From contig CAKQRB010000052.1 of assembly GCA_934271195.1 (NCBI GenBank), forward strand, positions 1 through 64,000: a stretch of DNA of 64,000 nt, written 5' to 3'. Shown here in pieces: positions 9,045 to 19,467 of the stretch. How positions within the stretch are numbered: position 1 is the stretch's first letter; every line of letters starts with the position of its first letter. The notes below the pieces were generated by a model that had not been told where the DNA came from, did not search any database, and was given only the letters and a program-made list of their open reading frames with translations. The position numbers and the translations under genes are program-made. This DNA comes from an uncultured Alphaproteobacteria bacterium (GTDB lineage: Bacteria; Pseudomonadota; Alphaproteobacteria; RF32; CAG-239).

Positions 9045-10151
9045 ATGGCCTCAGATACGGAAATCATAGACTGCCTGCGCTTAATCAACTCCGAAAACGT
9101 CGGTCCGGTCACCTTTTACAAGCTCGTCAAAGAATACGGCAGTATTCCGGCGGCGCTTGATGCCTTGCCGTCTGCATTAAAAATACAACCCTGCCCGAAA
9201 GCGGATGCAGAAGCTGAATTTGAAAGGGTCAGAAACCTTGGCGCCACAATCATTACTTATCGCGACAAAGAATATCCTGCGCTCTTAAAACAACTAAACG
9301 ACAAACCGCCGCTTTTTTATGTCCTTGGCAACGCCGGATTACTGAACCTGCCGCTGAGCATATCAATTGTCGGTGCCAGAAACGCAACCGTCAGCGGCCG
9401 CAAAACCGCATCAAAAATCGCCCACGACCTGACCAACAACAAAATTTTGGTAATTTCCGGCATGGCGCGCGGCATCGATTCGGCCGCTCATAAAGGCGCT
9501 ATGTATGCCTGCGAACAGCAAGGTCCGACAATTGCCGTTCTGGGAACCGGAGTCGATATTCCTTATCCGAAAGAAAATACTGCCCTTTATCATCAAATTG
9601 CCGAACAAGGCGCCGTTATATCAGAATTTCCGCTCGGTACGCTGCCGCAGCCTGCCAATTTTCCGCGCCGCAACCGCATTGTCGCTGGTTTGTCTTGCGG
9701 AACGCTGGTTGTTGAAGCCTCGTTAAACTCAGGTTCTTTAATCACGGCTCGACTGGCTTTGGAACAAGGACGCGATATTTTTGCCGTCCCAGGCTCACCA
9801 CAGGATTTTCGTTCGCTCGGCCCCAATAAATTAATCAAAGACGGCGCCATTCTGGTTGAATCCGCCGACGATATTTTAGAAACCTTATCCCAAACCCACA
9901 GTGTTCAGCTAACGGAATATATTGACAAGTTGCAAAAAAATGCCGATATTCCGGAAGAAGAAACCAAAGAAGAAGATCTTGTGGACAGCTCCTGCCTGAC
10001 GGATTACATCAGTTATGACGGTGTCTATGTCGACGAACTGATTCGCGTTACCGGCATGAGCGTTTCCGAACTTTCTCCTGCTCTTCTGGAACTGGAATTA
10101 AACGGCAAAATCGAAAGACAACCCGGCAACAAAGTTGCTTTAATAAAATAA
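9045..10151 (+). CDS. dprA: DNA-processing protein DprA
   Basis: Loads RecA onto incoming single-stranded DNA during natural transformation. 368 residues: an N-terminal helical domain (1-70), the Rossmann-fold core with SIVGARNATVSGRK, ISGMARGIDSAAHKGA, AVLGTGVDIPYPKEN, FPRRNRIVAGLS and SGSLITARLALEQGRD, and a C-terminal winged-helix domain (about 310-368, VYVDELIRVTGMSVSELSPALLELELNGKIER). The ATG directly abuts the plsY TAA, so the two are coupled. Its presence hints at DNA uptake or recombination capacity, relevant to the mosaic Cys-rich genes. Confidence 0.96.
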   Translation: MASDTEIIDCLRLINSENVGPVTFYKLVKEYGSIPAALDALPSALKIQPCPKADAEAEFERVRNLGATIITYRDKEYPALLKQLNDKPPLFYVLGNAGLLNLPLSISIVGARNATVSGRKTASKIAHDLTNNKILVISGMARGIDSAAHKGAMYACEQQGPTIAVLGTGVDIPYPKENTALYHQIAEQGAVISEFPLGTLPQPANFPRRNRIVAGLSCGTLVVEASLNSGSLITARLALEQGRDIFAVPGSPQDFRSLGPNKLIKDGAILVESADDILETLSQTHSVQLTEYIDKLQKNADIPEEETKEEDLVDSSCLTDYISYDGVYVDELIRVTGMSVSELSPALLELELNGKIERQPGNKVALIK

Positions 10152-10164
10152 ATATGGAAAAGAA

Positions 10165-12618
10165 ATGAAGTTAGTTATTGTAGAGTCTCCGGCCAAAGCC
10201 AAAACCATTAACAAATACCTCGGCAGCGACTATAAAGTCCTTGCCAGCTTCGGCCATATTCGCGACTTGCCGAGCAAAGACGGCTCCGTCAAACCGGACG
10301 AAGACTTTGCAATGAGCTGGGAACTCAGCCCCGGCGGTCAAAAGCGCCTCAAAGATATTATTGACGCAGTCAAAGAAGCCGACACGATTGTCCTCGCCTC
10401 CGACCCGGATAGAGAAGGAGAAGCCATTGCCTGGCATATTTTGGAAGAATTAAAAGCCAAAAAGAAAATCAAAGACAAAAAAATCGAGCGCGTTGTCTTT
10501 CATGAAATCACCAAACGTGCGGTAACCGAGGCCATTCAAAACCCGCGCACGATTGATGACAATCTCGTTTCTGCCTACATGGCCCGCCGCGCTTTGGATT
10601 ACCTTGTCGGTTTTACATTATCACCTGTTCTGTGGCGCAAGCTTCCGGGATCAAAATCCGCCGGCCGCGTTCAGTCCGTCGCCCTGCGGTTGATTTGTGA
10701 ACGCGAAACCGAAATTGAAAAATTCAAACCGGAAGAATACTGGACGGTCGATGTTGACTTAATCACCAAAACTCAGGCGCTCATCAAGTCTCACCTGATA
10801 ACGCTGGACGGTAAAAAGCTGGAAAAATTTGATATCAATACCGAAGAAAAAGCTCTTGCCGCCAAAGCCAAAATTGAAGCGCAAGAATTCAGTATTGCCA
10901 GTGTTGAACGCAAAAAAACCAACCGCTATCCGGCTCCGCCGTTCACAACCTCGACTTTGCAGCAGGAAGCCGCCCGCAAGCTGCGCTATTCTGCCAAAAA
11001 GACCATGCAGATTGCCCAAAAGCTTTATGAAGCGGGTTTAATCACTTATATGCGTACCGATGCGGTCAATCTGTCACAGGAGGCCGTAACCGCCTGCCGC
11101 GACGCGATTCTAAAATATTTTGGCGAAGCCTACCTGCCGAAAACAGCTAAAGAATACAAGACAAAATCCAAAAACGCTCAAGAAGCACACGAGGCCATTC
11201 GTCCGTCCGATGTCATGAACACGCCGAAAAAAATGGAAACAAAACTGGATGCCGACGCCCACAAGCTCTACGAGCTGATCTGGAAGCGTACCGTCGCCTG
11301 CCAGATGAATCCGGCCGTTCTTGACAAAGTCACCATTGATTCCATTTCTGCAGACAAACAAATCATTTTGCGCGCCAACGGACAAGTCATCAATTTTGAC
11401 GGCTTCTTAAAACTTTATCAGGAAAGCAAAGACGACAGTGATGAAGATGATGAGAACAGGATTCTGCCAAACGTGGAAGAAGGCGAAAACGTTGACAAAG
11501 GCGAAATCACAACCGCCCAGCACTTTACTACGCCGCCGCCGCGCTTTACCGAAGCCAGTTTGGTTAAAAAGCTGGAAGAACTCGGCATCGGACGCCCGTC
11601 GACTTATGCTACGATTATTTCCGTTCTGCAGGAACGCAAATATGTTCGGGTAGAAAAATTGCGCTTTATTCCGGAAGACCGCGGTCGTATTGTAACCGTA
11701 TTTCTGGAAAACTTTTTCAAAAAATATGTAGAATATGATTTCACTGCCCAGCTGGAAGAATATCTTGATGATATCTCCGCCGGCGAGATGGAATGGAAAA
11801 AGCTGCTTGGCGGCTTTTGGGCAAAATTCATCAAAACAGTTGAATCGGTACAGCCGTTGCAAATTACCGAAGTCATTAACAAAATTGACGAGGCCTTGTC
11901 GTTTCACTTGTTCCCGCCCCGCGAAGACGGCTCTGACCCCAGAGCGTGTCCGGAATGCGGTACCGGCCGTTTAAGTATCAAACTAGGAAAATTTGGTGCC
12001 TTTATCGGTTGCTCCAACTATCCGGAGTGCAAATACACCAAGCCGCTGGTTGATACGAGTGATGAAGAAGCATCAGATTCTCCCAAACCCAAATCCGGCG
12101 AAGATAAAGTTCTGGGCGAATTAAACGGCATGAAGATTTATCTCAAAAAAGGCCCTTACGGTTTTTATTTGCAATTGGGTGAAGACGCAACGGCTACCAC
12201 AGAAAAGCCTAAACGCTCGGCCTTGCCGAAAAACTTGAATCCGGAAGAAGTTACTTATGAACAGGCATCAACCTTACTGAGCCTGCCCAAACAGCTCGGC
12301 AACGGAATTGAAGTTAATATCGGAAAATTCGGACAATATATCAAACAGGGCGGCAAATCAAAGTCTCTGACCGGTAATGATAACATTTTCAACATTACCT
12401 TGGAACGCGCCGAAGAAATTTTGAAAAACGTTGCCGAACGTCCGGTCGGAAAAGTTATCGGCCGGCATCCGAAGGATAAAGCCGATATCACGCTGAATGT
12501 CGGCCGTTACGGACCTTACCTGAAATGGGGTAAAAATAATTATGCCCTGCCTAAAGCCCTCAAAGATAAGGAACCGACTTTGGAAGAAGCCCTTCAGGTC
12601 ATTAATGCAAAAAAATAA
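10165..12618 (+). CDS. topA: DNA topoisomerase I
   Basis: Type IA topoisomerase that relaxes negative supercoils. 817 residues. The Toprim domain begins at MKLVIVESPAKAKTI and includes DPDREGEAIAWH. The active tyrosine lies in GLITYMRTDAVNLS. GIGRPSTYATII follows, then one Cys4 zinc ribbon (CPECG...CSNYPEC, near residue 595) and several short GKFGxYIK-type C-terminal repeats typical of alphaproteobacterial TopA. Follows dprA by 13 bp, as is common (dprA-topA). Confidence 0.97.
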   Translation: MKLVIVESPAKAKTINKYLGSDYKVLASFGHIRDLPSKDGSVKPDEDFAMSWELSPGGQKRLKDIIDAVKEADTIVLASDPDREGEAIAWHILEELKAKKKIKDKKIERVVFHEITKRAVTEAIQNPRTIDDNLVSAYMARRALDYLVGFTLSPVLWRKLPGSKSAGRVQSVALRLICERETEIEKFKPEEYWTVDVDLITKTQALIKSHLITLDGKKLEKFDINTEEKALAAKAKIEAQEFSIASVERKKTNRYPAPPFTTSTLQQEAARKLRYSAKKTMQIAQKLYEAGLITYMRTDAVNLSQEAVTACRDAILKYFGEAYLPKTAKEYKTKSKNAQEAHEAIRPSDVMNTPKKMETKLDADAHKLYELIWKRTVACQMNPAVLDKVTIDSISADKQIILRANGQVINFDGFLKLYQESKDDSDEDDENRILPNVEEGENVDKGEITTAQHFTTPPPRFTEASLVKKLEELGIGRPSTYATIISVLQERKYVRVEKLRFIPEDRGRIVTVFLENFFKKYVEYDFTAQLEEYLDDISAGEMEWKKLLGGFWAKFIKTVESVQPLQITEVINKIDEALSFHLFPPREDGSDPRACPECGTGRLSIKLGKFGAFIGCSNYPECKYTKPLVDTSDEEASDSPKPKSGEDKVLGELNGMKIYLKKGPYGFYLQLGEDATATTEKPKRSALPKNLNPEEVTYEQASTLLSLPKQLGNGIEVNIGKFGQYIKQGGKSKSLTGNDNIFNITLERAEEILKNVAERPVGKVIGRHPKDKADITLNVGRYGPYLKWGKNNYALPKALKDKEPTLEEALQVINAKK

Positions 12619-12938
12619 ACATTTATCGGCAAATGCCAAAAACTTTTGATTTAATGTATAAAAAACCCCGCCTATTTTGAACAACAGACTTACAAAAGGC
12701 GATTCTCAAACAGCGGGGCCATTTTATCCGTAAAACGTCAGCGAAGTCTTATTTGAGTATTGGTACAATTTTCGTTTGCAACCGTCCCCATAAAAGCGTT
12801 CATATAAAGCTGACATTTTTCAATAATCAAACCATTAATTTCCGTCAGAAGAAACATTAATCACAAACGAACAGGCAATCGCGCAGACACTCAAAAGAGC
12901 AAACACGACCTATGCCGGAATAAATTCCGGCATAATTT
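12619..12938. other. Intergenic stretch between topA and mrdB
   Basis: This stretch of about 320 bases separates two convergent genes. It contains two inverted repeats, listed separately at 12661-12725 and 12911-12941, and otherwise no convincing gene. A 30-codon minus-strand frame (12724-12816) lacks a ribosome binding site. No tRNA-like or known ncRNA signature is visible. Confidence 0.5.
12661..12725 (-). terminator. Terminator-like hairpin reading out of the mrdB side
   Basis: On the minus strand GGCCCCGC (12713-12720) pairs with GCGGGG (12666-12671) and is followed by TTTTTT. The loop is long (about 40 bases) but contains a second small stem (CGCCTTTT/AGGCG). It would end transcription of the rod-shape operon; topA transcripts could also use it in reverse. 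Confidence 0.5.
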
Positions 12939-12941
12939 TTA
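12911..12941 (+). terminator. Hairpin with T-run next to the mrdB stop
   Basis: Near-perfect stem TATGCCGGAA/TTCCGGCATA with a TAAA loop, followed by ATTTTT on plus. It touches the mrdB stop codon (12939-12941). It suits termination of rightward transcription from the topA side. Confidence 0.6.
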
Positions 12942-14081
12942 ATCCGATTTTCCAAGATTGACGTTTCGGTTAATATGCACACATAGAATAATCCCGAAAG
13001 AAGCCATCACCGACAGAATCACCGTTCCGCCATAAGAAATCAACGGCAACGGAATTCCGACCACTGGCAGAAGCCCTAAAACCATCGCCGTATTAATACA
13101 AACATATAAAAAGAAATTCGTTGCCAAACCAATCGCCAGCAGCTTTCCGAAATAACTTGTGCTGCGTAAAGCAAACGCAAAACTATAGGCAATAATCAGC
13201 ATATTCAACAAAATAACAAACACGGCGCCAACCATACCAAACTCTTCTGATAACATTGTAAAAATAAAGTCCGTATGCTTTTCCGGCAAAAAGTTTAAAT
13301 GGCTCTGTGTTCCCTTCAAAAAGCCTTTGCCAAACACTCCGCCCGACCCCAGCGCAATTTTTGACTGGATAATATGATATCCGGCGCCTAGCGGATCCCG
13401 TTCAGGATCAAGAAAAGTCAACACGCGGTTTTGCTGATACTCTCGCAAAAAATGCCAAGCTACCGGCGCCATAACAATCGCCCCCAGAATAATGACCCCA
13501 AACTTCCACAATTGCACACCAACCACAAAAAACATCGCGCCGGCCGTCATCAAAAGCATCATCGCCGTACCCAAATCCGGTTGGGTTAAGACCAGAAAAG
13601 CCGGAAATAAAACCAGCAAAAGCGGAGGAATAATCCCGCGGATTGTTTCAATCGATTGCAAAGATGTTGTATGAAAATACTTAGCCAAAGCCAAAACCAG
13701 CGCAATCTTCATCAACTCCGACGGCTGCAGATTAAAAAATTTCAAATTAATCCAGCGTTGCGCCCCCATACCGACATGCCCTTTAATCTCCACATAAATC
13801 AGTAGAAGCAAAACTACAAAATAAAAGAAATAGGCATAGCGCAGCAGGTATTTGATGTCAATCATCGCAAAAAAAATCATCAGCCCGAAAGCCACGCTGA
13901 AACGCAACAAATGTTTAAGCGCCCATTGGTTCCACTCGCCGTTTGCCGCAGAATAAAGCATGACAATTCCCACCGACACCAACAGCACAATGAAGAGAAT
14001 ATAAGAAAAACTTAAATTAAAAAATTTTTCTTTTAGTGTCAGGCTCTGGTTTTTTATACTGGTTTCATAAAACTTATACAT
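12939..14081 (-). CDS. mrdB: Rod-shape peptidoglycan glycosyltransferase RodA
   Basis: SEDS-family membrane enzyme that polymerises lipid II for lateral wall growth, partner of PBP2. 380 residues with about ten hydrophobic helices. Conserved segments include QPSELMKIALVLALAKYFH, QPDLGTAMMLL, GSGGVFGKGFLKGTQSHLNFLPEKHTDFIF and the final PLISYGGTVILSVMASFG. I chose the ATG at 14081 (AGGA eight bases upstream); a TTG at 14099 is in frame but would start inside mrdA. It follows mrdA by 10 bp. Confidence 0.96.
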   Translation of the reverse strand: MYKFYETSIKNQSLTLKEKFFNLSFSYILFIVLLVSVGIVMLYSAANGEWNQWALKHLLRFSVAFGLMIFFAMIDIKYLLRYAYFFYFVVLLLLIYVEIKGHVGMGAQRWINLKFFNLQPSELMKIALVLALAKYFHTTSLQSIETIRGIIPPLLLVLFPAFLVLTQPDLGTAMMLLMTAGAMFFVVGVQLWKFGVIILGAIVMAPVAWHFLREYQQNRVLTFLDPERDPLGAGYHIIQSKIALGSGGVFGKGFLKGTQSHLNFLPEKHTDFIFTMLSEEFGMVGAVFVILLNMLIIAYSFAFALRSTSYFGKLLAIGLATNFFLYVCINTAMVLGLLPVVGIPLPLISYGGTVILSVMASFGIILCVHINRNVNLGKSD

Positions 14082-14091
14082 CGGCAAAATC

Positions 14092-15915
14092 CTATTCAAT
14101 AGTCTTCTTGGACGGATCCAGCTTCAACGCTTCCTGCAGCAATTTACTGGCCATAGGCGCCGCCACGGAAGAACCGCCTCCGCCATGTTCCACTAAAACC
14201 ACCACGGCATATTTGGGATTATTATGCGGGGCATAACCAACAAACAAGGCGTGATTACGCAACCGCCACGGCAATTCGCTTTCTTTCAAAATTCCGGTCT
14301 GCCTTTCTTTCAAAGAAATGCGACGAACTTGCGTAGTGCCGGTTTTTCCGCCCATTTTCATACCATTATAATCAAAACGCGACATATAAGCCGTACCACC
14401 TGGCACATTCACCACATTATACATCCCTTCTTTGACAATATCGAGATAAGTCGGGGATAAATTAATCTTTTTAATATTTTTCTGTTCTTCTTCACTCACC
14501 CGCAAAAAGCTCGGCCGAACTTCATAACCGCCGTTAACCAGACGCGACATCATCGTCACCAGCTGAATCGGCGTTGTCAGGATATATCCCTGTCCGATTC
14601 CGGAAATCAGGGTTTCTCCGGGATGCCACGGTTCTTTGCGTACACGCAGCTTCCAAGCCTTATCCGGAATCAGTCCGGAATTTTCATTATCCAGCCCGAT
14701 GCCTACTTTTTCTCCCAGCCCGAGCCGACGAGCCATATCGGCAATTTTCTCAATTCCGACCTTTTGCGCCGTTTCATAAAAGAAAATATCGCAAGAATGC
14801 TGCAATGCCTGAACCACATCTAAATAACCGTGTCCGGAATGCTTCCAGCAGTGGAACGGATGAGATCCCAAAAACATTTTTCCCGCACAGAAAAAACGCG
14901 TTTCAGGCTTAATAGCTCCCGATTCCAGACCGGCCAGCGCTACAATCATCTTAAAAGTCGATCCCGGAGAATAGCGTCCGGCAATAACCTTATTGGTCAA
15001 CGGATGCCGCTCGTTATTAACCAGAGCCTTCCAGTCCTCGTTGCTAATGCCGGTAACCATCAGATTCGGATCATAAGACGGCGTGGAGGCAAAAGCCAAA
15101 ATCTCGCCGTTATGAACATCCATCAGAACAATCGCCCCGCTCTCCTCTCCCAGAAGCTCAAAGGCTTTTGTCTGCAGGCGCGCATCAAGGCTCAAATCTA
15201 TTTTTTCACCCAAAACACCGTCATTTTTTTCAATCTCTTTCATCACCCGTCCATAAGCGTTAACTTCCAGCTTTTGGTTGCCGCCGCGGCCGCGCAAACG
15301 TTTTTCAAAAAGTTTTTCAATACCTGCCTTTCCGATTTTAAACCCCGGAACCTCCAGCAACGGATCATCTTTGACATCATTCTCGGAAACTGAAGAAACA
15401 TACCCCAGAATATGCATCATCATTTCCCCGAAAGGATAATAACGCGATAAGCCTTCATCAATCACGATACCTGGCAGACTCGGCGCATTCAGCTGGATTT
15501 TTGAAACTTCTTCCCAAGTCAGATTATCCTTGATTTTAATCGGAACAAAACTTCTCTTGCGTCTGATTTCTTTTTTGATTTTTTCTTCCTCGGCTTCGGC
15601 CAACGGCATAATTTTCTTAAAGGCATCAAGCGTTTCCTGAATATCAGGTGTTTGTTCCGCCACAATCGAAACCTGAAAATTCTGCCGGTTAGATGCCAAA
15701 AGCTCCTGATTACGGTCATAAATAATTCCCCGCGGCGGAATCAGCAAACGCGTACTGATTCGATTCTCATCTGCCAACATTTTGTATCTGTCAGCCTGAT
15801 AAACCTGCAGATAATACAAACGGAAAATAATCACCATAAACAGCAAAAATTCCATAAAGGCCAATATCAGCGACCGCTTGACTAAAACCTTTCCCTTATC
15901 ATTATCACGATTCAT
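14092..15915 (-). CDS. mrdA: Penicillin-binding protein 2
   Basis: Monofunctional transpeptidase that crosslinks lateral-wall peptidoglycan with RodA. 607 residues. One N-terminal membrane anchor (about 12-32) is followed by the pedestal domain with the RGIIYDRN segment. The transpeptidase domain has SPGSTFKM (nucleophile Ser in SxxK), SCD in the SxN position and KTGTTQ. AGGYEVRPSFL-like residues near the end are also typical. It starts two bases after the mreD stop. Confidence 0.97.
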   Translation of the reverse strand: MNRDNDKGKVLVKRSLILAFMEFLLFMVIIFRLYYLQVYQADRYKMLADENRISTRLLIPPRGIIYDRNQELLASNRQNFQVSIVAEQTPDIQETLDAFKKIMPLAEAEEEKIKKEIRRKRSFVPIKIKDNLTWEEVSKIQLNAPSLPGIVIDEGLSRYYPFGEMMMHILGYVSSVSENDVKDDPLLEVPGFKIGKAGIEKLFEKRLRGRGGNQKLEVNAYGRVMKEIEKNDGVLGEKIDLSLDARLQTKAFELLGEESGAIVLMDVHNGEILAFASTPSYDPNLMVTGISNEDWKALVNNERHPLTNKVIAGRYSPGSTFKMIVALAGLESGAIKPETRFFCAGKMFLGSHPFHCWKHSGHGYLDVVQALQHSCDIFFYETAQKVGIEKIADMARRLGLGEKVGIGLDNENSGLIPDKAWKLRVRKEPWHPGETLISGIGQGYILTTPIQLVTMMSRLVNGGYEVRPSFLRVSEEEQKNIKKINLSPTYLDIVKEGMYNVVNVPGGTAYMSRFDYNGMKMGGKTGTTQVRRISLKERQTGILKESELPWRLRNHALFVGYAPHNNPKYAVVVLVEHGGGGSSVAAPMASKLLQEALKLDPSKKTIE

Positions 15916-15917
15916 GG

Positions 15918-16436
15918 CTATTCCTCATCTGCAATCATATTATTTTGCACAAAAGCCAACAACAGACTCAAAAACGGATACACGGCTGCCGTAAACAAAA
16001 AGCTGAAAAAAACAATCGAAAACGGCAAAAACTGCGCATAATAAATTGACAAGACCAGCCATTTGGTAAAAAACGCCACAAAAACCGTGACAATAAATCC
16101 ATACCAGACAATCACAAAGGGCTTTCCGTTAAAAAAACGCACCAGATTATTAAGCATGATATATAAAACCAGCACAGAAAAAATATTAGCGCCAAAAGGA
16201 ACATTGCTGATAATATCTTCAACCAGCCCCAAAAAATAAACAGAAACCAAATTAAACAAATCCGGCCGGTGAACCAGCCAGTAATATACACAAATAAAGC
16301 CGACGGCCGGACGAATATTGTGCACCGGTAAAAAATCCAGCGGCGTGTAAGATATAAACAACAAGACCAGCGAAGAAATCAGCGGCAACAGCCTCTGCAA
16401 ATAAGAAACCAAATTTTCCTTCCAGTCATCAAGCAT
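15918..16436 (-). CDS. mreD: Rod shape-determining membrane protein MreD
   Basis: Small integral membrane partner of MreC in the elongasome. 172 residues with five or six hydrophobic helices. The motif RPAVGFICVYYWLVHRPDLF, then GLVEDIISNVPFG, matches the family pattern (W..RP......LG...D...G..LG). Assigned from this pattern and its position between mreC and mrdA, since MreD sequences are weakly conserved. Confidence 0.92.
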   Translation of the reverse strand: MLDDWKENLVSYLQRLLPLISSLVLLFISYTPLDFLPVHNIRPAVGFICVYYWLVHRPDLFNLVSVYFLGLVEDIISNVPFGANIFSVLVLYIMLNNLVRFFNGKPFVIVWYGFIVTVFVAFFTKWLVLSIYYAQFLPFSIVFFSFLFTAAVYPFLSLLLAFVQNNMIADEE

Positions 16437-16451
16437 ATTTTTCTTTACCGC

Positions 16452-17297
16452 TTAATCAATCAACACGTCATCCAGATTATAATCAACCAGTTTGATATAT
16501 TCCAAACGGTCAAGATTGCTGAATGTCGTTACTTTTACGTCATTTTTTTCAATTGAGCTGATACGTCCGATTGGCAAGCCCGCGGGAAAAACGCCGGCCA
16601 CGCCGGAAGTCACGATTCGATCCCCAACCGAAAGCTCTGCTTCCAGCGGAATAAAAATCATTCTCGGACAAGGTGTATTATCGCCGGACAAAATACCACG
16701 CACCCGCGTCCGCTCAACCATAACCGGAATTTTCGAGTTAATGTCCGTAATCAGAATAATCTTGGAATACATCTCGCCAACCTTATCAATCCGGCCGACA
16801 ACGCCTTTGTCACTAAGGGCAACCTGCCCCTTTTTCACTTTATTGATATGACCGGTATAAGCAATCAGTGAATGCGAAAAAGCATCGCCCTCCTCGGCAA
16901 TAACGCGTGCCGTCACAAATTTTGCTTCCGGCGGCGGCGTATAATTCAACATATTGGCCAGCAGTTTGTTTTCAATTTCCAAAGCCTTTGCCCGATCAAG
17001 ATTTCCCATCAGATAGCGGTTTTCTTTTCGCAGTTTTTTGTTGTCTTCACGAATCTGCTTCAGTTCCTTAAAATAATCATAAATTCCGGCAACGGCTTTG
17101 GCAGGAACCACAAAAACATCAATCATCGGGCTCATGATATCCGTAGCAACGGAGGAAGTCTTTTCAATCAGAATTGTATCTGTTTTATTAATCAACATCA
17201 AAATAAACGCCGACAACACCAGCAGCACCAATGCAAATTTTTTGGCCAGCTGCCTGATATGACTAAAGTGAATAAATAAACTCTTCCGACGTTTCAT
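16452..17297 (-). CDS. mreC: Rod shape-determining protein MreC
   Basis: Periplasmic scaffold anchored in the inner membrane that activates PBP2/RodA. 281 residues: N-terminal membrane segment (about 17-37), a coiled coil with repeated EL/K/R heptads (KELKQIREDNKKLRKENRYL, about 89-110), then two beta-barrel lobes ending in SGVAGVFPAGLPIGRI. It lies between mreB (89-bp gap) and mreD (14-bp gap). Confidence 0.95.
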   Translation of the reverse strand: MKRRKSLFIHFSHIRQLAKKFALVLLVLSAFILMLINKTDTILIEKTSSVATDIMSPMIDVFVVPAKAVAGIYDYFKELKQIREDNKKLRKENRYLMGNLDRAKALEIENKLLANMLNYTPPPEAKFVTARVIAEEGDAFSHSLIAYTGHINKVKKGQVALSDKGVVGRIDKVGEMYSKIILITDINSKIPVMVERTRVRGILSGDNTPCPRMIFIPLEAELSVGDRIVTSGVAGVFPAGLPIGRISSIEKNDVKVTTFSNLDRLEYIKLVDYNLDDVLID

Positions 17298-17386
17298 TCC
17301 CGTTTTTCCGGTAAATTAATAAAAAAACAAAGGGCTGCCGGACAGACGCCTATTCCGCGCCTTCCGGCCCCTCTGCCAAACCGCAA

Positions 17387-18427
<1,041 letters not shown>

Positions 18428-18529
18428 TTAGATTTTCTCCACAAAAAAGATTCCACAAAATTTTGCTACTATCCTAATTTTTATAACCATAACAAATTTT
18501 GTGCAATAGCTTATAACGTTTTTTTAACA

Positions 18530-19459
18530 TTAATTAACAATTTTTTTAACAACGGCTTCGTCACCGTTATAACAATGATCCAAAACCACTTGCGCCTCAA
18601 GCTTGTTGGCAAACCATGTCCGTTGGCGCTTGGCATATTGCCGACTGTGCAGTTTTGCCTGTTCGACGGCTTCTTTCTTAGAACACCGTCCTTTGAGATA
18701 ATCCAGTAGTTCAGGCAGTCCTAAAGCACGCATTGCCGGCAGTCTGTCATTATATTTTTTTTCATAAATTTTTTCGGCCTCCTGCATGGCGCCGGCCTCC
18801 ATCATCATATCAAAACGGCAAAAACAACGTTCGTCAAGCTCCTCTTGTTGCGGCAGGATTTTCACAACCTCAAACACCGCCTCCGGCAAAAGTTTTTTCA
18901 TCGGCAGCTTGTGCCATTCGCTCAACGTTTTGCCGGTATCCAGCCAGACTTCATAAGCCCGCCGCACCCGTGTCGTATCATTGCGGTTCAGGCGTGCGGC
19001 CGCCTCCCTGTCAACTTCCGCCAATCTGGCATGCAAAGCCCGAACGCCGTCATTTTCCAACATTTCCAAAACCTTGGCTCTAACCTCAGGCTTTGTTTCG
19101 GGGATTGGCGTTGTTCCGTTAATCAGATTATCAATATACAACCCTGTGCCCCCGACGACGACAGGCGTTTTTCCTTCAGTCCATGCCTTGCGTATTTCCT
19201 CAACCGCCAAATTCAGCCATTCCACGACCGAACTGCTTTTTTCAATTCCCCAGATTTCATACAGCCGGTGCGGAACCGTTCTTTTGTCTCGCTCGTCAGG
19301 ACAAGCCGACAACAGCGGCGTGCAGTTATATACCTGCTGAGAGTCGGCGTTAATCACAATGCCGTTCACAGCTTTGGCCACGTCAATAGCCAGCCGTGAC
19401 TTTCCCGAAGCCGTCGGCCCGGCAATAACAATAACGCGATTTTTCTGCTGTTTGTCCAT
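18530..19459 (-). CDS. miaA: tRNA dimethylallyltransferase MiaA
   Basis: Transfers a dimethylallyl group to N6 of A37 in tRNAs that read UNN codons. 309 residues from the ATG at 19459, preceded by GGTGAG; a TTG at 19483 is in frame but lies inside ddl. P-loop GPTASGKSRL, then NADSQQVY, VVGGTGLYIDNLINGT and SRQYAKRQRTWFAN (tRNA contact) are all present. It follows ddl by eight bases. Adjacency to ddl is unusual in my experience. Confidence 0.96.
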   Translation of the reverse strand: MDKQQKNRVIVIAGPTASGKSRLAIDVAKAVNGIVINADSQQVYNCTPLLSACPDERDKRTVPHRLYEIWGIEKSSSVVEWLNLAVEEIRKAWTEGKTPVVVGGTGLYIDNLINGTTPIPETKPEVRAKVLEMLENDGVRALHARLAEVDREAAARLNRNDTTRVRRAYEVWLDTGKTLSEWHKLPMKKLLPEAVFEVVKILPQQEELDERCFCRFDMMMEAGAMQEAEKIYEKKYNDRLPAMRALGLPELLDYLKGRCSKKEAVEQAKLHSRQYAKRQRTWFANKLEAQVVLDHCYNGDEAVVKKIVN

Positions 19460-19467
19460 CTGATTTC

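Noticed and set aside
12724..12816. 30-codon minus-strand frame MSALYERFYGDGCKRK...
   Set aside because: No ribosome binding site and lies against a terminator-like structure; too short to support.
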